Source: Pseudomonadota bacterium (lineage in GTDB: Bacteria > Pseudomonadota > Gammaproteobacteria > Burkholderiales > Burkholderiaceae_C). Taken from it: a stretch of DNA of 42,600 nt. The translations under genes were made by a program, and so were the position numbers. Position 1 is the first letter of the stretch. Every line of letters starts with the position of its first letter. The notes beneath the pieces are model-generated. The model was not told where the DNA came from. It saw only the letters and a program-made list of their open reading frames with translations, and did not search any database. Shown here piece by piece: positions 1 through 9,926 of this stretch. The DNA is taken from contig JAJZEC010000033.1 of assembly GCA_021805825.1 (NCBI GenBank), positions 1 through 42,600 of the forward strand, in the 5' to 3' direction.

Positions 1-2380
1 CCAGCGCCGAGAGGTGCTCGCGCCAGTGCTGGTCGAGCGACTGCAGCAGCACCATGCGTTCGAAGGCAGCGAAGTTCTCCGCACCGACCAGCGCCACCTT
101 CTGCTGGTAGCGGGCATCGACCTGCTGCAGCACATGCTCGAGCACATGTTCATCGGTCACCGTCTGGTCGGCGTCGATCCATTCCTTCAACTGGAGCTCG
201 ACCTGCAGTTCCTCGCGCAGCGCGCGCTCCAGCGCAGCCGCGTCCCACTGTTCCTCCATGCTCTGCTCGGGCACGTAGGTATGCACCAGGTCGGAGACAC
301 TGCCGGTGCGCAGGTCGGCGATCTGCGCCGAGACATCCTGGCTGTCGAGGATCGCGTTGCGCTGCTCGTACAGGATCTTGCGCTGCTCGTTGGACACGTC
401 GTCGTATTCGAGCAACTGCTTGCGGATGTCGAAGTTGCGCGCCTCGACCTTGCGCTGCGCCGACTCGATGGCCCGCGTGACCATGCCAGCCTCGATGGCC
501 TCGCCTTCGGGCATCTTCAGGCGTTCCATGATCGAGCGCACACGGTCGCCGGCGAAAATGCGCATCAGCGGGTCGTCGAGCGACAGATAGAAGCGCGACG
601 ACCCGGGGTCGCCCTGGCGCCCGGAACGCCCGCGCAACTGGTTGTCCACGCGGCGGGACTCGCTGCGCTCGGTACCGACGATATGCAAGCCACCCTGGGC
701 GATCGCATGGTCGTGCAGCGACTGCCACTCGGCACGCAGCGCGTCGATGCGGCGCTGCTTCTCGGCCTCGTCCAGGTTGGCGTCGGCGGCGAGGAATTCG
801 CACTGCTTCTCCACGTTCCCGCCGAGGACGATGTCGGTTCCGCGTCCGGCCATGTTGGTGGCGATGGTGATCATGCCCGGGCGACCGGCCTGGGCGACGA
901 TCTCGGCCTCGCGCGCGTGCTGCTTGGCGTTGAGCACCTGGTGGGCCAGCTTTTCGCGTTGCAGCAGGTGCGACAGGTGCTCGCTGGACTCGATCGAGCC
1001 CGTTCCCACCAGCACAGGCTGGCCACGCGAGTAGCAGTCCTTGATGTCGGCAACCACCGCGGCATCGCGCTCCCCGGAGGTCTTGTAGACCTTGTCCTGG
1101 TGATCCTTGCGCTGGCTCGGTCGGTTGGTCGGGATGACCACGGTTTCCAGCTTGTAGATTTCCTGGAATTCGTAGGCTTCGGTGTCGGCGGTTCCCGTCA
1201 TTCCCGCAAGCTTCGCGTACATGCGGAAGTAATTCTGGAAGGTGATCGACGCCAGCGTCTGGTTCTCGCTCTGCACCTGCACGCCTTCCTTGGCCTCCAC
1301 CGCCTGGTGCAGTCCGTCGGACCAGCGCCGCCCGGCCATGATGCGCCCGGTGAACTCGTCGACGATCACGACCTCGCCGTTCTGCACCACGTAGTGCTGG
1401 TCGCGGTGGTACAGATGGTGGGCGCGGAGCGCCGCATACAGGTGGTGCATCAGCGCGATGTTGGCCGCGTCGTACAGCGAACTGCCCGCGGGAATCAGAT
1501 CCATGCGCGCGAGGATGCTCTCGGCCTTCTCATGGCCGGATTCGGTGAGGTAGACCTGGTGGCCCTTCTCGTCGACGGTGAAGTCGCCTGGCTTCTCCAC
1601 CCCCCGGCCGGTGATCGGGTCTTCCTCGCCGATCTGGCGCTCGAGCAGCGGAACCACCTCGTTGAGCCGCAGGTACAGCTCGGTGCTGTCCTCGGCCTGG
1701 CCGGAGATGATCAACGGGGTACGCGCCTCGTCGATGAGAATCGAGTCGACCTCGTCGATGAGGGCAAAGTTCAGGCCCCGCTGCACACGTTCGCCGGGCT
1801 CGAACACCATGTTGTCGCGCAGGTAGTCGAAGCCGTATTCGTTGTTCGTGCCGTAGGTCACGTCGGCAGCGTAGGCAGCCTGCTTCTGCGCGCGCTCCAG
1901 GTTCGGCAGGTTGACGCCGACGCTCAGGCCGAGGAAACGGTACAGCCGGCCCATCCACTCGGCGTCGCGCTGCGCCAGGTAGTCGTTGACCGTGACCACG
2001 TGCACGCCCTTGCCCGACAGGGCATTGAGGTACACCGCCAGCGTGCCGACCAGGGTCTTGCCTTCGCCGGTTCGCATTTCGGCGATCTTGCCCGCGTGCA
2101 GCGCCATGCCGCCCATCAACTGGACGTCGAAATGGCGCATCTTCAGCGCACGCTTGCCGCCCTCGCGGACGACGGCGAAGGCCTCGCACAGCACGTCGTC
2201 GAGGCTGGCGCCGGCAGCCACCCTGTCACGCAGCTCGGCGGTCTTCGCCCGCAATTGCTCGTCGGCGAGCTTTTCCAGCACCGGCTCGAGCGCATTGATG
2301 CGCTGCACATTGCGCCGGTACTGGCGCAGCAGGCGTTCATTGCGGCTGCCGAACAGCCGGGTGACGAAAGATGCAGGCAT
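1..2380 (-). CDS. secA: Preprotein translocase ATPase SecA (3' end beyond window)
   Basis: Motor ATPase that pushes unfolded preproteins through SecYEG at the inner membrane. The reverse strand encodes 793 residues starting [18 protein letters not shown]. Walker A lies in EMRTGEGKT (about residues 101-109) and the DEAD-like Walker B region reads [16 protein letters not shown]. The frame stays open to base 1, where it ends in REHLSAL within the helical scaffold domain. About 110-130 residues, including the C-terminal linker and any zinc-binding SEC-C motif, therefore lie outside the window. The ATG at 2380 is chosen because it matches the family N-terminus; a TAGAAT -10-like hexamer lies about 80 bases upstream. 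It is the last leftward gene after lpxC, as in other betaproteobacteria. Identity is secure. Confidence 0.97.
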   Translation of the reverse strand, partial: MPASFVTRLFGSRNERLLRQYRRNVQRINALEPVLEKLADEQLRAKTAELRDRVAAGASLDDVLCEAFAVVREGGKRALKMRHFDVQLMGGMALHAGKIAEMRTGEGKTLVGTLAVYLNALSGKGVHVVTVNDYLAQRDAEWMGRLYRFLGLSVGVNLPNLERAQKQAAYAADVTYGTNNEYGFDYLRDNMVFEPGERVQRGLNFALIDEVDSILIDEARTPLIISGQAEDSTELYLRLNEVVPLLERQIGEEDPITGRGVEKPGDFTVDEKGHQVYLTESGHEKAESILARMDLIPAGSSLYDAANIALMHHLYAALRAHHLYHRDQHYVVQNGEVVIVDEFTGRIMAGRRWSDGLHQAVEAKEGVQVQSENQTLASITFQNYFRMYAKLAGMTGTADTEAYEFQEIYKLETVVIPTNRPSQRKDHQDKVYKTSGERDAAVVADIKDCYSRGQPVLVGTGSIESSEHLSHLLQREKLAHQVLNAKQHAREAEIVAQAGRPGMITIATNMAGRGTDIVLGGNVEKQCEFLAADANLDEAEKQRRIDALRAEWQSLHDHAIAQGGLHIVGTERSESRRVDNQLRGRSGRQGDPGSSRFYLSLDDPLMRIFAGDRVRSIMERLKMPEGEAIEAGMVTRAIESAQRKVEARNFDIRKQLLEYDDVSNEQRKILYEQRNAILDSQDVSAQIADLRTGSVSDLVHTYVPEQSMEEQWDAAALERALREELQVELQLKEWIDADQTVTDEHVLEHVLQQVDARYQQKVALVGAENFAAFERMVLLQSLDQHWREHLSAL

Positions 2381-2457
2381 GGATCTGGACGTAGGGGCAG
2401 TGCGGGCCGCCGGGGCAGCATGCCCCCGGTACCGCCCCGCAGATGCGCAAAGGCCCC

Positions 2458-2463
2458 ATTCTA
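2458..2463 (-). promoter_or_regulatory. Possible -10 element for secA
   Basis: TAGAAT on the reverse strand, 77 bases before the secA ATG, would give a leader of about 70 bases. No convincing -35 is seen. The same hexamer precedes lpxC, tRNA-Gln, hrcA and the CAT-anticodon tRNA in this window, which supports the call. Confidence 0.45.
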
Positions 2464-2577
2464 GTCGCCCCGGGAAGTCCCGGCGGCGGGCTGCCGAAGC
2501 GGCGGCCGGGCTCCGGGCCCGCCGCTGGGCGACAATGGCGGCGGGCGCCCGGCGCCCACCGCACATACCCTGCCCCG

Positions 2578-3015
2578 ATGCCACGCAGCCCACGCCCTGC
2601 CTCCGCCCGCCGCAGCACGTCCGCGGCCGCGGCGGCCAGCCTGCAGCAGTGGATGCAGCGCAGCCCGCAGTTGCTGGGATTGCGGCAGCAGGTACGCGAT
2701 TCGCTGCGCATGGCCGAGGAACTTCGCCAGGCCCTGCCCGCCGAACTGGCCTCCGCGGTGCTGGCCGGACGCTGCGCCGACGGCGGTTGGACGCTGCATG
2801 CCAGTTCGCCCGCGGTGGCGGCCAAGCTCAAGCTGTTCGTGCCCCTGCTGCTGCGGCGGCTGCAGACCGCGGGCTGGCCGCTGCAGCGTATCCAGGTACG
2901 GGTGTTGATGGCGCGCGCGGCCGCCGCCGCGCCGGATGCTCCGGCCACGCGCCCGGCGCCGCCCGAGGTACGCGAGCGCCTGCGCGCCTTGCGCCGGCGC
3001 CGCGCCGACGGCTGA
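2578..3015 (+). CDS. dciA: DciA-like protein (DUF721), replicative helicase loader
   Basis: 145-residue basic protein of the DUF721/DciA family, which loads the DnaB helicase in bacteria that lack DnaC. The core runs from [18 protein letters not shown] to the RIQVRVLM strand, followed by an Arg/Ala/Pro-rich tail. The assignment rests on this pattern and on the location between secA and lpxC, where betaproteobacteria usually keep this gene. The reading frame is open upstream to 2443, but that extension is Gly/Pro/Arg-rich and resembles non-coding DNA, so the ATG at 2578 is preferred. It is divergent from secA and convergent with lpxC, with 25 bases between the stops. The M23 peptidase gene often found between dciA and secA is absent. 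Confidence 0.75.
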   Translation: MPRSPRPASARRSTSAAAAASLQQWMQRSPQLLGLRQQVRDSLRMAEELRQALPAELASAVLAGRCADGGWTLHASSPAVAAKLKLFVPLLLRRLQTAGWPLQRIQVRVLMARAAAAAPDAPATRPAPPEVRERLRALRRRRADG

Positions 3016-3040
3016 AGCACGGCACGCGGCCGCAGCGAAC

Positions 3041-3967
3041 TCAGTACAGGCTGCGCAAGGGCGCGCGAAAGCCCTCGGGAGCGCGGGTGGCGTCGTCGAA
3101 CACCACGATTTCGAAGGCCTCGGGGTCGCTGCCCAATGCCCGCAACAGCGCGTTGTTCAACGCGTGGCCGCTGCGGTAGGCGCTGTAGGCGCCGAGGATC
3201 GGGTGGCCGATCACATAGAGGTCGCCGATGGCGTCGAGCATCTTGTGCTTGACGAATTCGGCGTCGAAGCGGAGGCCGCCCTGGTTCAGGATCCGGGAAT
3301 CATCCATGACGATGGCGTTTTCCAGGCTGCCCCCCTGCGCCAGACCGATTTCGCGCAGGGCATCGACATCGCGCATGAAACCGAAGGTACGGGCGCGACA
3401 GATCTCGCGCACGTAGGCGGGCATCGAGAACTCGAAGCTCAAGTCCTGGGCCGTGCGGTCGATCGCCGGATGCCCGAACTCGATGGAGAAATCCAGCCGG
3501 AATCCGTCGTGGGGCTCCAGACGCGCCCACTTCTCGCCGTCGCGCTGCTGCTCGCGCACTTCCACCGGCTTGCGCACCCGGATGAAACGCCGGGGCGCCG
3601 GCTGCTCCTGCAGCCCCGCCGACTGCAGCAGGTAGACAAAGGACGAAGCCGATCCGTCGAGGATGGGGATTTCCTCGGCATCGACCTCGATCACCAGGTT
3701 GTCGACGCCCAGGCCGCAACAGGCCGACAGCAGATGCTCGACGGTATGGATCTTGGCTCCGCCTGCGCCCAGGGTGGTCGCCAGGCGGGTGTCGACCACC
3801 GCTTGCGGATGAAGGGGGATGCTCACCGGCTGCGGCAGATCGACGCGGCGCAGCACGATCCCGCTGTCCGGCGGCGCCGGCAGCAGACTGAGTTCGACAC
3901 GCTCGCTGCTGTGCAGTCCGACGCCGACGGCACGGGTGGCCGAGCGGATCGAACGTTGCGCGAGCAT
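3041..3967 (-). CDS. lpxC: UDP-3-O-acyl-N-acetylglucosamine deacetylase LpxC
   Basis: Zinc-dependent deacetylase of the first committed step of lipid A synthesis, in the cytoplasm. The 308-residue product starts [20 protein letters not shown], which aligns with the family start MIKQRTL. Zinc ligands are visible as H78 in TVEHLLSA and the His in FVKHKMLD; the later conserved His is in YRSGHALNN. An in-frame ATG at 3976 and TTG at 3997 would add 3 or 10 residues, but family length favours 3967, although no strong Shine-Dalgarno precedes it. It follows ftsZ in the leftward cluster, but a gap of about 200 bases with its own TAGAAT element suggests independent transcription. LpxC is known to be controlled by FtsH proteolysis in enterobacteria; nothing here tests that. 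Confidence 0.97.
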   Translation of the reverse strand: MLAQRSIRSATRAVGVGLHSSERVELSLLPAPPDSGIVLRRVDLPQPVSIPLHPQAVVDTRLATTLGAGGAKIHTVEHLLSACCGLGVDNLVIEVDAEEIPILDGSASSFVYLLQSAGLQEQPAPRRFIRVRKPVEVREQQRDGEKWARLEPHDGFRLDFSIEFGHPAIDRTAQDLSFEFSMPAYVREICRARTFGFMRDVDALREIGLAQGGSLENAIVMDDSRILNQGGLRFDAEFVKHKMLDAIGDLYVIGHPILGAYSAYRSGHALNNALLRALGSDPEAFEIVVFDDATRAPEGFRAPLRSLY

Positions 3968-4017
3968 GGCGGACATGGGATTTTGCAGAATTTTCAATCG
4001 GAAGCTTTTGGACGATT

Positions 4018-4023
4018 ATTCTA
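4018..4023 (-). promoter_or_regulatory. Possible -10 element for lpxC
   Basis: TAGAAT on the reverse strand inside an AT-rich patch, about 50 bases before the lpxC ATG. The predicted leader is about 44 bases. The -35 region is poor and is occupied by GCCGGC repeats. Confidence 0.5.
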
Positions 4024-4033
4024 ATTTATTACT

Positions 4034-4064
4034 GCCGGCTTCGCTCGCCGGCTGCGCTGCCGGC
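4034..4064. repeat. Three spaced GCCGGC motifs between ftsZ and lpxC
   Basis: GCCGGC occurs at 4034, 4047 and 4059 (13 and 12 bases apart) just upstream of the lpxC -10. The unit is self-complementary, so adjacent copies can form alternative hairpins. It could end ftsZ transcription or modulate lpxC; no U-run follows. Confidence 0.5.
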
Positions 4065-4163
4065 GGCGCGGAAGCTGCGCCCCGCACGCCCCCGGGGAAG
4101 GACGTGCGAGGCGCGCCGCGGTGCAGCCGGGCGCAAACGGAGGAACAGCAGGCGTTCGCGGCT

Positions 4164-5354
4164 TCAGTCGGCCTGCTTGCGCAGGAAGGCCGGGATCTCC
4201 ATTTCCTCCATGCCGCCCTGCATCAGCGCGCTGACATGCGCGGACGGCGCGCCGCCCCGGGGATTGCGCCAGATCGCGGGAATCTGGCTGCTCTCGACCG
4301 CCGTGCCCAGCGCCGCGCCCATGCTCAGCGGCGCCGCGTCGGTGCCGGTGCGCAAGACGGTCAGGCTGGGTGCGGTCTTCGCCGCGCGCGCGCGCGACAG
4401 GCCGGTGGCCAGCACGGTCACGCGCAGCGCATCGCCCATCGTCGGGTCGTTGACGGTGCCGAAGATGATGTGGGCATCGGCTGCCGCATAGGCGCGGATG
4501 GCATTCATCGCCTCGCGGGTCTCGCTGAGCTTGAGCGAATCGTCCGCCGTGATGTTGACCAGCACGCCCTTGGCCCCCGACAGATCGACGCCGTCGAGCA
4601 GCGGACACACGACGGCCTGCTCGGCGGCCAGGCGCGCGCGATCGGCGCCGCTGGCCACCGCGGTTCCCATCATCGCCTTGCCTGGCTCGCCCATGACGGT
4701 CTTCACGTCCTCGAAGTCGGCATTGATCATCCCCGGCACGTTGATGATCTCGGCGATGCCCCCGGTGGCGTTCTTCAGCACGTCGTTGGCCTTGGCGAAG
4801 GCCTCCTTCTGCGAAATGTCGTCGCCGTAGACCTCGAGCAGCTTCTCGTTGAGCACGACGATCAGCGAATCGACGTTCTTCTCCAGTTCCTCCAGGCCGC
4901 TCTCGGCATGGCCCAGCCGCTTGGTGCCCTCGAACTCGAAGGGCTTGGTGACCACCGCAACGGTGAGAATGCCCATTTCGCGCGCGATGCGCGCGACCAC
5001 CGGCGCGGCGCCGGTTCCGGTGCCTCCGCCCATGCCCGCGGTGATGAACAGCATGTGCGCCCCGGTCAGGGTCTCTCGGATCTGCGCCTGCGCCTGCTCG
5101 GCGGCGTCACGCCCGACCTGCGGCTTGCCCCCGGCGCCCAGGCCGCTGCGCCCGAGCTGGATGAAGCGATGCGAACTCGAACCCTTCAAGGCCTGCGCGT
5201 CGGTGTTGGCGGAGATGAACTCCACCCCCTTGACGCCACTGGCGATCATGTGCTCGACGGCGTTTCCGCCCCCGCCACCAACGCCGATCACCTTGATGTT
5301 GGTTCCGCTGTTGAACGCGCTGTCGGCCACGTCCTCGATCATGTCAAAGCCCAT
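4164..5354 (-). CDS. ftsZ: Cell division GTPase FtsZ
   Basis: Tubulin homologue that forms the Z ring. The 396-residue product starts MGFDMIEDVADSAF after a good Shine-Dalgarno (GGAGG, 6 bases upstream). The frame is open to a GTG at 5387, which is rejected because it lies upstream of that site. The N-terminal nucleotide fold has VGGGGGNAVEHM, the GTP signature is GGGTGTGAAPV, and the T7-loop region follows. A linker of about 60 residues leads to the conserved C-terminal peptide EIPAFLRKQAD, which binds FtsA and other partners. It is separated from ftsA by 86 bases containing a strong hairpin, so FtsZ dosage may be set apart from the upstream operon. Confidence 0.98.
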   Translation of the reverse strand: MGFDMIEDVADSAFNSGTNIKVIGVGGGGGNAVEHMIASGVKGVEFISANTDAQALKGSSSHRFIQLGRSGLGAGGKPQVGRDAAEQAQAQIRETLTGAHMLFITAGMGGGTGTGAAPVVARIAREMGILTVAVVTKPFEFEGTKRLGHAESGLEELEKNVDSLIVVLNEKLLEVYGDDISQKEAFAKANDVLKNATGGIAEIINVPGMINADFEDVKTVMGEPGKAMMGTAVASGADRARLAAEQAVVCPLLDGVDLSGAKGVLVNITADDSLKLSETREAMNAIRAYAAADAHIIFGTVNDPTMGDALRVTVLATGLSRARAAKTAPSLTVLRTGTDAAPLSMGAALGTAVESSQIPAIWRNPRGGAPSAHVSALMQGGMEEMEIPAFLRKQAD

Positions 5355-5404
5355 CTTCGACCTCCGTCTGGATGAAATGCACCACACCTGCCTGCTGTGA
5401 AACA

Positions 5405-5424
5405 GCCCGCCGCACGCGGCGGGC
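5405..5424 (-). terminator. Strong hairpin between ftsA and ftsZ (attenuator-like)
   Basis: A perfect inverted repeat with 9-base arms (GCCCGCCGC / GCGGCGGGC) and a 2-base centre. In the direction of transcription it is followed by TGTTTCAC, a weak U-tract. It sits 16 bases after the ftsA stop and 50 bases before the ftsZ start. It could be a partial terminator, an mRNA-stabilising or processing element, or both. Confidence 0.5.
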
Positions 5425-5440
5425 CCCCGTGAAAACCGTC

Positions 5441-6688
5441 TCAGAAATTGCCCGCGAACCAGTCGCGCACGCGGGTGAACAAGCCCCCGGCACTGCCGCT
5501 CTTCGCGCTGGCCGCGCGCACTCCGCTCTGGCGCTGCGCCAGAGCTCCCAGCAACAACCCCAGCGCAGTGGCGTTGCGCGGACTGCGCACCATGTCGGCC
5601 AGCGGCCCGCTGTACTGCGGCAGGCCCAGGCGCACCGGCTTGAGGAAGATGTCCTCGCCGAGCTCGACCATGCCCGGCATCATCGCGGCCCCACCGGTCA
5701 GCACCACCCCGGACGACAGCAGTTCCTCGTAACCCGAGTCACGCACCACCTGCTGCACCAGGGAGAAGATTTCCTCCACGCGCGGCTCGATCACCCCGGC
5801 CAGCGCTTGGCGCGACAGCATGCGGGGGCCACGGTCGCCCAGCCCCGGAACCTCCAGCCGCTCGTCGGGGCCGGCCAGCAGCTGCTTGGCCACGCCATGC
5901 TCGATCTTGATGTCCTCGGCATCCTTCGTCGGCGTGCGCAGCGCCATCGCGATGTCGCTGGTGATGAGCTCGCCGGCGATCGGGATGATCGCCGTGTGGC
6001 GAATCGCCCCGCCCGTGTAGATCGCCACGTCGGCGACCCCGGCGCCGATATCCACCAGCACCACCCCGAGCTCCTTCTCGTCGGCGGTCAGCACCGCATG
6101 GCTGGAGGCCAGCGGATGCAGCAGGAAGGCATCGACCTCCAGGCCGCAGCGGCGCACGCACTTGAACACGTTCTCCGCCGCGGTCTGCGCCCCGGTGACG
6201 ATATGCACCTTGGTCTCCAGGCGGATTCCGCTCATGCCCACCGGCTGGCGCACTTCCTGGCCGTCGATGATGTATTCCTGCGGCTCGACCAGCAGCAGCC
6301 TCTGGTCGGCCGGGATGCTCACCGCCTTGGCCGTCTCGATCACCCGCACGACGTCGTTGGGCGCGACCTCGCGATCCTTGATCGCCACCATGCCCTCGGA
6401 ATTCTGGCCACGGATGTGGCTGCCGGTGATTCCGGTGACTACGCGGGTGATGCGGCAGTCGGCCATCAGCTCGGCCTCCTTCAGCGCGGCCTGGATCGAC
6501 TGCACCAGGGCCTCGATGTCCACCACCACACCGCGCCGCATTCCGGCGGTTCCGGCCTGCCCGATGCCGACGATCTTCAGCGTGCCTGCCGCCTGGTCCT
6601 GGCCCGGCAGAACCTCACCGACCATCGCCGATACCTTGGAGGTGCCGATGTCCAGGCCGACCATCAGGTCCTTGTACTCCTTCGCCAT
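5441..6688 (-). CDS. ftsA: Cell division protein FtsA
   Basis: Actin-like ATPase that tethers FtsZ to the inner membrane and recruits late divisome proteins. 415 residues, starting MAKEYKDLMVGLDIGTSKV; the phosphate-1 loop is VGLDIGTSK and a second ATP-binding signature is VLVDIGAGVADVAIY. The SHS2/1C insertion region lies between. The C-terminus FTRVRDWFAGNF is a plausible membrane-targeting amphipathic helix. The ATG directly abuts the ftsQ TAA (TAAATG), so translation is probably coupled. Confidence 0.98.
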   Translation of the reverse strand: MAKEYKDLMVGLDIGTSKVSAMVGEVLPGQDQAAGTLKIVGIGQAGTAGMRRGVVVDIEALVQSIQAALKEAELMADCRITRVVTGITGSHIRGQNSEGMVAIKDREVAPNDVVRVIETAKAVSIPADQRLLLVEPQEYIIDGQEVRQPVGMSGIRLETKVHIVTGAQTAAENVFKCVRRCGLEVDAFLLHPLASSHAVLTADEKELGVVLVDIGAGVADVAIYTGGAIRHTAIIPIAGELITSDIAMALRTPTKDAEDIKIEHGVAKQLLAGPDERLEVPGLGDRGPRMLSRQALAGVIEPRVEEIFSLVQQVVRDSGYEELLSSGVVLTGGAAMMPGMVELGEDIFLKPVRLGLPQYSGPLADMVRSPRNATALGLLLGALAQRQSGVRAASAKSGSAGGLFTRVRDWFAGNF

Positions 6689-7507
6689 TTACCGCACTCC
6701 CCTGGATTTCGTTGGAATCGCCCGACCCTGCGCGGCAGCGCGCGCGGGCGGCGGCTGCAGCTTCACCGCGAAGCCGTTGGCATAGCGCAGATCGGCGGAC
6801 GCGAGGGCCCGCCCGTAGCGCCTGCGCACCTGCGGCTCCAGCTGCACGAAGCGCTGCAGCCTGGCGGCGAAGGCCTGCGCATCGCCGTCCTCGCCGAGCT
6901 CCAGCCGCGGGCCGCCGGCCACCTGCGCCCGCCAGTCGCCCTGCGCGCCGAGTCCGATCTCGGCCAACTGCCAGCGCAGCGGCGCCAGCGCCTGCTGCAC
7001 CTGGCGGTAGACCGCCGTCACCTGCTCCTGGCTGCCGGCAGGGCCGTACAGGCGCGGCAAGCCCAGATCCTGCACCTCGCCCAGGTTGGCATCAAAGGAC
7101 TCGCCATCCTGGTTCACAAGGCTCGCAGGGTGGCCCGCTGCGTCGAGCCACAGCGCCAGCGGCCGCTGCTCCTGCAGCTCGACCAGCAGCGACAGCGGCC
7201 ACACCCGCTGCACCACGGCCTTGCGCACCCACGGCACTTCCTCGAAGGCGTGCTGCACGCGGCCCAGACCGACGGTGAACCAGTTGCCCTGCACCTGCGG
7301 CAGCGCGATGCTGCGCAAGGCGGCGACGCTGACATGGTGCAGCGTTCCCTGCACACGCACGCTGCGGATCGACCACCACGGGCGGTGCAGCAGCCAGTCG
7401 CCGGCGCTGGCCAGCGCACCCAGCAGGAACAGCCACAGCAGCGCGCGGCTGGTCAGGTTCATCAGCCGGATGTCCAGCGGCAGTTCGTTGCGCAGCATGC
7501 CGCTCAT
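6689..7507 (-). CDS. ftsQ: Cell division protein FtsQ
   Basis: Bitopic divisome protein that links early and late division proteins through FtsL/FtsB. 272 residues: a short cytoplasmic N-terminus ([17 protein letters not shown]), one TM segment (about residues 20-38, [19 protein letters not shown]), then the periplasmic POTRA domain beginning [17 protein letters not shown] and the beta domain. The frame is open far upstream as a shadow of ddlB. The ATG at 7507 is chosen because it overlaps the ddlB stop as ATGA and matches FtsQ topology. Confidence 0.95.
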   Translation of the reverse strand: MSGMLRNELPLDIRLMNLTSRALLWLFLLGALASAGDWLLHRPWWSIRSVRVQGTLHHVSVAALRSIALPQVQGNWFTVGLGRVQHAFEEVPWVRKAVVQRVWPLSLLVELQEQRPLALWLDAAGHPASLVNQDGESFDANLGEVQDLGLPRLYGPAGSQEQVTAVYRQVQQALAPLRWQLAEIGLGAQGDWRAQVAGGPRLELGEDGDAQAFAARLQRFVQLEPQVRRRYGRALASADLRYANGFAVKLQPPPARAAAQGRAIPTKSRGVR

Positions 7508-8487
7508 CGCGCGCCTCCCTGTCCCGCCGGCGCCTGATCCAGCCGCGCATCGGCCAGCACCCGCAGGCACAGCTGCTCGTAGCCGATGCCGGCCGCGGCC
7601 GCCGCCATCGGCACCAGGGAATGGCTGGTCATGCCCGGACTGGTGTTCATCTCGAGCAGCAGCGGCCGGCGGTCGGCGGCGCGGATCATGACGTCGGCGC
7701 GGCCCCAGCCACGGCAGCCCAGGGCGCGGTAGCTGGCCAGCACGAGATCGGCGATCTCCCGCTCCTGCTCGGCATCGAGCTGCGCCGGACAGAGGTAGCG
7801 GGTGGCGTTGCTGTAGTACTTGTGCTCGAAGTCGTAGTTGCCGCCGGGGGCCTGGATGCGCACCAGCGGCAGCGCGAGCGCCTGCTCGCCCTGCCCGAGC
7901 ACGGCACAGGTCACCTCGTCGCCGACGATGAACTCCTCGGCCAGCACCTGGCGGTCGTAGCGCGCGGCCTCGCCGAAGGCCGCGTCGACCTGCGCGGCAT
8001 CGTCGGCGCGGCGCAATCCGAGGGTCGAACCCTCGTGGCTGGCCTTGAAGATCAGCGGAAAGCCCAGCTCGGCGGCCGCCCGATGCGCCTGCGCCAGATC
8101 CTCGACCAGCTGCCACCGCGGGGTCGGCAGGCCCTCGCAGCGCCACAGCTTCTTGGTCATGTGCTTGTCGATGGCCAGCGCCGAGGCCAGCACCCCGGGC
8201 CCGGTATAGGGCAGGCCGAGCAGTTCCAGCGCGCCCTGCACCGTGCCGTCCTCGCCGAAGCGGCCATGCAGGGCGATGAACACCCGCTGCGCCCCGAGCG
8301 CGGGCAGACGATCCAGCGACTGCTCGGCGGGATCGAAGGCGAAGGCGTCGACCCCCTGGTCGAGCAGCGCCTGCAGCACGCCACGGCCCGACATCAGCGA
8401 AACCTCGCGCTCGGCCGAACGGCCCCCGAGCAGAACCGCCACGCGCCCGAGCGCGCGCGCGTCGATGGCATCGGCCGGCAGCTTCAT
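7504..8487 (-). CDS. ddlB: D-alanine--D-alanine ligase
   Basis: ATP-grasp enzyme that makes the D-Ala-D-Ala dipeptide added by MurF. 327 residues, starting [22 protein letters not shown]; the signature is [12 protein letters not shown], followed by [13 protein letters not shown]-grasp motifs are [13 protein letters not shown] and the C-terminal [15 protein letters not shown] with the metal ligands. The start overlaps the murC stop (ATGA) and the end overlaps ftsQ. The product feeds the MurF half of the fused protein encoded in the same cluster. Confidence 0.97.
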   Translation of the reverse strand: MKLPADAIDARALGRVAVLLGGRSAEREVSLMSGRGVLQALLDQGVDAFAFDPAEQSLDRLPALGAQRVFIALHGRFGEDGTVQGALELLGLPYTGPGVLASALAIDKHMTKKLWRCEGLPTPRWQLVEDLAQAHRAAAELGFPLIFKASHEGSTLGLRRADDAAQVDAAFGEAARYDRQVLAEEFIVGDEVTCAVLGQGEQALALPLVRIQAPGGNYDFEHKYYSNATRYLCPAQLDAEQEREIADLVLASYRALGCRGWGRADVMIRAADRRPLLLEMNTSPGMTSHSLVPMAAAAAGIGYEQLCLRVLADARLDQAPAGQGGAR

Positions 8488-9926
8488 CGGCGTTCCTCCC
8501 CTGGCGCGGACGACTGCCCGGCCACCGCGATGCCGGCACGCGCGGCAAGCTGCGCGGGCACGCCACCGATGGATCCGGCGCCCATGCACAGCACCACGTC
8601 GCCGTCGCGGGCGCAATCGACAATGGCTTGCGGCAGGGCCTCGACCTCCTCGATGAACAGCGGCTCGATGCGCCCGGCCACCCGCAGCGCGCGCGCCAGG
8701 CTGCGGGCATCGGCAGCCACGATCGGTGCCTCGCCGGCGGCATAGACCTCGCTCAGCAGCAGGGCGTCGGCGCCACCGAGCACCTGCACGAAGTCCTCGA
8801 ACAGATCCCGTGTGCGGGTGTAGCGATGCGGCTGGAAGGCCAGCACGATGCGCCGCCCGGGGAAGGCGCCGCGCGCGGCCTCCAGGGTCGCCGCCATCTC
8901 GGCAGGATGGTGGCCGTAGTCGTCGATCAGGGTGAAGTGGCCACCGCTGCCGGCGGCAACCTCCCCCCAGCGCTGGAACCGGCGCCCGACGCCGCGGAAT
9001 TCGGCCAGCGCCGCGCAGACGGCGGCATCCTCGACGCCCAGCTCCGCAGCCACCCCGATGGCCGCCAGCGCGTTGCGCACGTTGTGCAGTCCGGGCAGAT
9101 TCAACCGCACCTGCAGCGGCGGCAGCACCACGCCGTTGCGCCGCAGTACGGTGAATTCCATGCCCGTGCCCACCGCGCGCACGTCGACCGCGCGCACCTG
9201 GGCCTGCTCGTCCAGGCCGTAGGGCGTTATCGGCTTGGACACCAGCGGCAGGATGGCGCGCACCCCGGGGTCGTCGATGCACAGGATGGCCGCGCCGTAG
9301 AAGGGCAGGCGCCCCAGGAACTCGACGAAGGACTGGCGCAGCCTGGCCATGTCGTGGCCGTAGGTGTCCATATGGTCGGCGTCGATGTTGGTGACCACGG
9401 CCATCACCGGCAGGAGGTTCAGGAACGACGCATCGGACTCGTCGGCCTCGACGACCATGTACTCCCCGCCGCCCAGCTTGGCGTGGGTGCCCGCGCTGTT
9501 GAGCCGGCCGCCGATGACGAAGGTCGGATCCAGCCCGGCCTGCGCGAGCACGCTGGCCACCAGGCTGGTGGTGGTGGTCTTGCCGTGGGTGCCGGCGATC
9601 GCGATGCCGCGGCGCAGGCGCATCAACTCGGCCAGCATGACCGCCCTGGGCACCACCGGGATGCGCCGCGCGCGCGCCGCGCGCACCTCGGGGTTGTCCG
9701 GCCCGACCGCTGTCGACACGACGACGGCGTCGGCGCCGACGATGTGCGCGGCGTCGTGGCCGATGGCCACCTGCGCGCCGATACCGCGCAGATGTCCGAC
9801 GACCGCGTTCTCGCCGAGGTCGCTGCCGCTGACCTGATAGCCCAGGTTGAGCAGCACTTCGGCGATGCCGCTCATGCCGGCGCCGGCGATGCCGACGAAG
9901 TGGATATGGTGGATGGCGTGTTTCAT
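8484..9926 (-). CDS. murC: UDP-N-acetylmuramate--L-alanine ligase
   Basis: Cytoplasmic ligase adding L-Ala to UDP-MurNAc. 480 residues from the ATG at 9926, starting [20 protein letters not shown] (N-terminal UDP-binding domain). The ATP site is [10 protein letters not shown] and further Mur-family signatures are EADESDASF and DDYGHHPAE. An upstream in-frame start at 9950 would add 8 residues, but the ATG at 9926 forms the same 4-base ATGA overlap, here with murG, seen at other junctions of the cluster. Confidence 0.97.
   Translation of the reverse strand: MKHAIHHIHFVGIAGAGMSGIAEVLLNLGYQVSGSDLGENAVVGHLRGIGAQVAIGHDAAHIVGADAVVVSTAVGPDNPEVRAARARRIPVVPRAVMLAELMRLRRGIAIAGTHGKTTTTSLVASVLAQAGLDPTFVIGGRLNSAGTHAKLGGGEYMVVEADESDASFLNLLPVMAVVTNIDADHMDTYGHDMARLRQSFVEFLGRLPFYGAAILCIDDPGVRAILPLVSKPITPYGLDEQAQVRAVDVRAVGTGMEFTVLRRNGVVLPPLQVRLNLPGLHNVRNALAAIGVAAELGVEDAAVCAALAEFRGVGRRFQRWGEVAAGSGGHFTLIDDYGHHPAEMAATLEAARGAFPGRRIVLAFQPHRYTRTRDLFEDFVQVLGGADALLLSEVYAAGEAPIVAADARSLARALRVAGRIEPLFIEEVEALPQAIVDCARDGDVVLCMGAGSIGGVPAQLAARAGIAVAGQSSAPGEERR

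Noticed and set aside
14-2464. 816-codon forward ORF opposite secA
   Set aside because: It lies in codon register with secA on the other strand; long antisense openness is expected in GC-rich genes. The product has no recognisable domain and secA is unmistakable.
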